From Verrucomicrobiota bacterium (GTDB lineage Bacteria; Verrucomicrobiota; Verrucomicrobiia; Chthoniobacterales; UBA10450), in the NCBI GenBank assembly GCA_003218475.1, contig QHNR01000114.1:1240-37417 (forward strand): a stretch of DNA of 36,178 nucleotides, written 5' to 3'. A program made the translations under genes and the position numbers. Below, piece by piece: positions 33,101 to 36,178 of the stretch (positions within the stretch are counted from its first letter, which is position 1; every line of letters begins with the position of its first letter). Under the pieces are notes generated by a model. The model did no database searches and was not told the origin of the DNA. It saw only the letters and a list, made by a program, of their open reading frames with translations.

Positions 33101-34018
33101 ATGTCCGTTCTCGTTGTTGGTTCCATTGCGATTGACACAGTTAAGACGCCGGTGGAAGAACACTCGGAATTGTTAGGCGGATCCGCGTCATACGGCGCGC
33201 TGGCTGCAAGTTTCTTTTCGCCAGTTCGGCTGGTCGGTGTCGTAGGCGACGATTTTCCTGAATCGGAATTTCAGTTTTGGAAGTCGCGCAAAATTAATAG
33301 CGAAGGCGTGCAGCGAGCGAACGGGAAGACTTTCCGCTGGTCAGGCGAATATTCGTGGGACCTGAATACGCGCGAAACCCGCTCAATAGCACTTAATGTC
33401 TTCGAACATTTCAAGCCGGTACTACCAGAAACATATCGTCAGACAGATTTCGTTTTGCTGGCCAACATCGCGCCATCACTGCAAGCGCATGTGCTCGACC
33501 AGATGAAACACCCGCGTTTCGTGGTCGCTGACACAATGGACCTCTGGATCGAAACAGCGCGACCACACTTGGACGCGCTGCTTCAGCGCGTGAATCTTCT
33601 CATCTTGAATGACAGCGAAGCGCGGGAAATAACGAAGGAGACCAGCCTCATCAAGGCAGGGCGTCGCATTCGAAAGATGGGGCCGATGTACGTTGCGATA
33701 AAAAAGGGTGAGCACGGCGCATTGCTCTTTGGCGAAGGCGATCAGTTCTTCAGTTCTGGCGCTTACCCGCTTGAGGACATTCACGATCCGACCGGGGCAG
33801 GGGACACATTTGCCGGCGGCATGGCCGGATATCTCGCCGGCACAGTGAAGAAGGTCCACTTCAACGATCTGCGTAAAGCGATGATTTACGGAAGCGTGAT
33901 GGCCAGTTTTTGTGTGGAAGCGTTCAGCCTCGAGCGCTTGCGAAAGCTCTCGATGGCAGAAATTGCGAAGCGCTACGAGACATTCAAATTGATGAGCCAA
34001 TTCGAGGTGCCGCCTTGA
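33101..34018 (+). CDS. PfkB/ribokinase-family sugar kinase
   Basis: The 305-aa product has the N-terminal GSIAID and GGSASYGALAAS substrate region, the VVGDDF strand, and the ATP-site/catalytic motif DPTGAGDTFAGG (229-240, base Asp235). The substrate cannot be told from sequence: ribokinase-like enzymes act on sugars, nucleosides or vitamins. ATG 33101 follows a short repeat. Its stop overlaps the TTG start of the secreted nuclease gene (TTGA), so the two are translationally coupled. Confidence 0.88.
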   Translation: MSVLVVGSIAIDTVKTPVEEHSELLGGSASYGALAASFFSPVRLVGVVGDDFPESEFQFWKSRKINSEGVQRANGKTFRWSGEYSWDLNTRETRSIALNVFEHFKPVLPETYRQTDFVLLANIAPSLQAHVLDQMKHPRFVVADTMDLWIETARPHLDALLQRVNLLILNDSEAREITKETSLIKAGRRIRKMGPMYVAIKKGEHGALLFGEGDQFFSSGAYPLEDIHDPTGAGDTFAGGMAGYLAGTVKKVHFNDLRKAMIYGSVMASFCVEAFSLERLRKLSMAEIAKRYETFKLMSQFEVPP

Positions 34019-34935
34019 TCTTTCGCTCTTTCGCCTCTTTGCGATTCGCCAGAACCGCATTGGTTAGTGTCGCCGTTCTTTGGACCGCGGCTGTCGACGT
34101 TGGCGCACGTGACGGATCTAAAGACTGGATTGTGCTGAACAATTGCCGACTCATCGCCAACCCTGCGAATGACGGCGACAGCTTTCATGTGAGCGCAGGC
34201 GAAAGAGAATATGTCTTCCGTCTCTACATGGTTGATGCGCCCGAGACAGACGAAATGACTCCGGCGCGCCTCCCCGAACAGGCCAAATATTTTAGCATCA
34301 CCGTCCCACAGGCCATCGAAGTGGGCCAGGCGGCGAAAGAATTCACCCGGCAGAAATTGTCCGAGCCGTTCACCGTGACCACTCGCATGGCAAATGCGAT
34401 GGGCCGCAGCAGCGGTGAGCGTTTTTATGCGTTTGTCCAAACGAAAGACGGCGATCTCGGGGAACAGTTGGTTGCGAACGGCCTCGCGAGAATCCACGGG
34501 ACAACTGCAACACCGCCCAGAGCTTCAAGCTCCGCCGCCGAACGCGAAAAACTTGCACAATTGGAGGAGGAAGCGAAGCGACGTAAAATCGGAGGATGGG
34601 GCATGAGCGAAGGACGACCGAGTGTGCCAAGTGCAACCTCGCCGCCGTCTCCTATTGCCTCGCATTCGATTTCTGTCACGCCGACATCAAGCTCTTCGAC
34701 TGCCGCTGTGAGTCCAGTCGAGACGAAAACGTCCCATGCGAAAGAAAAGACGCCGCTTGGCAAGATCGACGTCAACACAGCGACGGAAAAAGAGCTGACG
34801 ACGGTGCCCGGAATCGGGCATGTAATGGCCGCTCGAATTATCGCAGCGCGACCGTTCAGGAGCGCTGATGATCTAAAACGAGTGAGCGGGATCGGCGATA
34901 AGAAATATACGCAGATCCGGCCGTATTTTCAGTGA
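34015..34935 (+). CDS. Secreted SNase-like nuclease fused to ComEA-type HhH domain
   Basis: TTG 34015 overlaps the kinase stop and has GAGGTG (34004-34009) five bases upstream; it gives 306 aa with an N-terminal signal peptide (RSFASLRFARTALVSVAVLWTAAVDVGA). The nuclease part resembles staphylococcal nuclease/thermonuclease: DGDSFHV, VFRLYMVDAPETDE, GERFYAFVQTKDGDLGEQLVANGLARIHG. After a Ser/Pro/Thr linker comes a helix-hairpin-helix pair (KIDVNTATEKELTTVPGIGHVMAARIIAARPF ... VSGIGDKKYTQIRPYF) as in ComEA, which binds double-stranded DNA outside the membrane. Together this suggests extracellular DNA binding and cutting, in nutrition or DNA uptake. Confidence 0.88.
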   Translation: MIFRSFASLRFARTALVSVAVLWTAAVDVGARDGSKDWIVLNNCRLIANPANDGDSFHVSAGEREYVFRLYMVDAPETDEMTPARLPEQAKYFSITVPQAIEVGQAAKEFTRQKLSEPFTVTTRMANAMGRSSGERFYAFVQTKDGDLGEQLVANGLARIHGTTATPPRASSSAAEREKLAQLEEEAKRRKIGGWGMSEGRPSVPSATSPPSPIASHSISVTPTSSSSTAAVSPVETKTSHAKEKTPLGKIDVNTATEKELTTVPGIGHVMAARIIAARPFRSADDLKRVSGIGDKKYTQIRPYFQ

Positions 34936-35080
34936 GGAAGAAGACGTGCGGCGCTGGCGGTTGAACGCTAAACTTGCTCGAGGAGCTCTGACGGCCTGGT
35001 CCACTGCGGATCGGATGGCGAAAAATCCAAACGGGTCATCATGCAAGACTCCGTTGGTCGCAGCTCTTCTTGGGCGGGAC

Positions 35081-35338
35081 TTATTGGTCCTCGGTCGCTT
35101 TTTCCAGTTCTTTATTATGTTTATCGTTGTTCTGTATGATTTTATCTACGCTCTTCCTGAGTTTTGTTCCGTTGTAGCCCACGAGATCGGCGGCCTGCAG
35201 CGGCTTGGTGTTTTCATGCAATTCATTGTTGCGTTGAGAATCGGGATTTGTGGCGACAGTTTTCTTCTGACATCCCGATGAAAGCAAAATTGCCGCGAAA
35301 GTGATCGCGACGTACCCGACGGAAAGCAGGACTTTCAT
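35081..35338 (-). CDS. Small lipoprotein, 85 aa
   Basis: ATG 35338 starts a type II signal sequence: MKVLLSVGYVAITFAAILLSSGC with lipobox LSSGC. The mature part is hydrophilic and helical (LVGYNGTKLRKSVDKIIQNNDKHNKELEKATED), possibly a short coiled coil. A longer frame upstream lacks sense before the Met. No family is recognised; an envelope role is inferred. It converges on the nuclease gene 145 bases away. Confidence 0.72.
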   Translation of the reverse strand: MKVLLSVGYVAITFAAILLSSGCQKKTVATNPDSQRNNELHENTKPLQAADLVGYNGTKLRKSVDKIIQNNDKHNKELEKATEDQ

Positions 35339-35428
35339 ACGGTAGCGAGGAATATGCGAGTGTTCAGAAAAGTCCACGAGCATTTTTCTCGACCTGTTTT
35401 GCCATAGCATTTGACTAAGCCGGAAAAG

Positions 35429-35502
35429 CGCGCCCGTGGGGATTCGAACCTCAAACCTTCTGATCCGTAGTCAGATGCTCTATCCAGTTGAGCTACGGGC
35501 GC
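35429..35502 (-). tRNA. tRNA-Arg (anticodon ACG)
   Basis: Read on the minus strand: acceptor GCGCCCG (35496-35502) pairs with CGGGCGC (35430-35436), D arm GCTC..GAGC, anticodon arm CTGACTACGGATCAG with ACG, and T arm GAGGTTCGAATCCCC. CCA is not encoded. A34 is expected to become inosine and read CGU, CGC and CGA. Confidence 0.95.
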
Positions 35503-35575
35503 TTTACCTGGGGAAACCACGTTGCAGAAAAGGTTTATCTTGCCTTTTCTACGGTGCTCTTCTACGGTCGTCGAT

Positions 35576-36178
35576 ATGTCACAACACAACACAGTGCAAA
35601 AAGACAGTTCTTCGGCCATAGCGGCTCAGACAATCCCACAGGGTGCAGATCCTTTCAACCAAACTCCAGACACACATCTACAGGGTGCAGAATCTTTCAG
35701 CCGTCTCAAGGTTTGGAATAAAACGGGGAAGGACAATCTGGTACGGCACAAGTCGGGGCGATATTACGCGAGGGTTTTTGCCAATGGGAAAGACGTGTGG
35801 AAGTCGCTCAAGACGTCGCATTACAGCGTGGCGCAGGCGCGGCTGGCGGAATTTTTGAAGGAACACCGGCAGCGTGTCAGCAAGGGTGGTGGTGGTAAGG
35901 ACTCTTCAATCTCGGCGAAGATGACGTTTGGTGAAGCGGCGACGAGTCATCTGCGGGACTTGGATGACAACGTAAAGATCAAACCGCGGACACGCGCCTA
36001 TTATCGTGAGCGTCTGCGTGCGCTTGAAAAGAGCTGGCCGAATCTTTGCCGGATCGAAATCCGCAAGATCACATCGGGGGATTGCAAGGCGTGGGCGGGG
36101 AGGTATGGCAGGGTTGCGGCGCCGACAAATTACAACAACACCGTTGCCTTACTCCGGCATGTGTTTGCGGTGGCAGTT
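35576..36178 (+). CDS. Tyrosine recombinase/integrase, N-terminal part, cut by window end
   Basis: An open frame from ATG 35576 continues past the right edge (201 codons seen). After a low-complexity start it contains GKDNLVRHKSGRYYARVFANGKDVWKSLKTSHYSVAQARLAEF, typical of the arm-type DNA-binding domain of phage-like integrases, then a SAM-like core-binding domain (MTFGEAATSHLRDL...RTRAYYRERLRALEKSW...ITSGDCKAWAGRYGRVAAPTNYNNTVALLRHVF). The catalytic domain (R-H-R-Y) would lie beyond the window. It lies 73 bases from tRNA-Arg, suggesting an integrated element on the right. Confidence 0.85.
   Translation, partial: MSQHNTVQKDSSSAIAAQTIPQGADPFNQTPDTHLQGAESFSRLKVWNKTGKDNLVRHKSGRYYARVFANGKDVWKSLKTSHYSVAQARLAEFLKEHRQRVSKGGGGKDSSISAKMTFGEAATSHLRDLDDNVKIKPRTRAYYRERLRALEKSWPNLCRIEIRKITSGDCKAWAGRYGRVAAPTNYNNTVALLRHVFAVAV
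35638..35699 (+). repeat. Two 20-bp direct repeats in the integrase 5' end
   Basis: ACAGGGTGCAGA..CTTTCA occurs at 35638-35657 and 35680-35699, 18 of 20 identical, exactly 42 bases (14 codons) apart, encoding QGADPF and QGAESF. They could be duplicated att-like or arm-binding sites, or part of a dispersed repeat. Confidence 0.55.

Noticed and set aside
1-36178. CRISPR array
   Set aside because: No series of short identical direct repeats with unique spacers; the tandem repeats seen are either coding (PPAGSA) or only two copies.

Overview
The window (about 36.2 kb, mid-50s % GC by eye) looks like a chromosome segment of a soil or freshwater Verrucomicrobiota bacterium, possibly Chthoniobacterales-like. 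The reasons are an ECF sigma factor next to a Ser/Thr-kinase remnant, an alpha-2-macroglobulin/PbpC pair, frequent TTG and GTG starts, and many dispersed palindromic repeats that invade both intergenic DNA and coding sequence. The lineage is an inference from gene style, not from a marker gene.

Region 1 (about 0.37-11.4 kb) is the most unusual part. It packs families known from prokaryotic nucleotide-signalling and immune systems: a SLATT-like DUF4231 membrane protein with a coupled 58-aa ORF and a secreted protein; a TIR-TM-WD40 protein; a nucleoside-deoxyribosyltransferase-like/TPR protein; a TRPM-type SLOG (LSDAT) protein; a TIR-TM-YARHG protein with a C8 frameshift, followed by an M15 peptidase; and a patatin-like phospholipase. 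They lie on both strands in several transcription units. My reading is a multi-component conflict or envelope-stress signalling island: TIR domains as possible NAD+-consuming signal makers, SLOG as a nucleotide sensor, SLATT and patatin as membrane-acting effectors. No CD-NTase, cyclase or STAND ATPase is visible.

Region 2 (11.5-20.9 kb) is a yfhM-pbpC type operon for periplasmic protease trapping and peptidoglycan repair, a frameshifted ECF sigma factor, a palindromic element, and the broken start of a Ser/Thr kinase gene.

Region 3 (21-29.4 kb) holds a GYD protein, tRNA-Leu(TAA), a DUF2089-type regulator with a striking upstream palindrome and its membrane-protein partner, an ArfB-like GGQ protein, a DUF1311/LprI-type gene broken by three single-base deletions, a small Thr-rich lipoprotein, an M48 protease, two small envelope proteins, a divergent Nudix protein and a PagL-like outer-membrane protein.

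Region 4 (29.4-36.2 kb) is housekeeping: an RluA-type pseudouridine synthase carrying an in-frame palindromic insertion, accB-accC-thiE, a PfkB sugar kinase translationally coupled to a secreted nuclease/ComEA-HhH fusion, a small lipoprotein, tRNA-Arg(ACG) and the beginning of a tyrosine recombinase that runs off the right edge.

Two themes cross the window. Repeated inverted-repeat elements have become part of proteins (PbpC N-terminus, RluA, M48). Apparent one-base deletions in homopolymers break four genes, which means either real decay, slippage regulation, or sequencing error.
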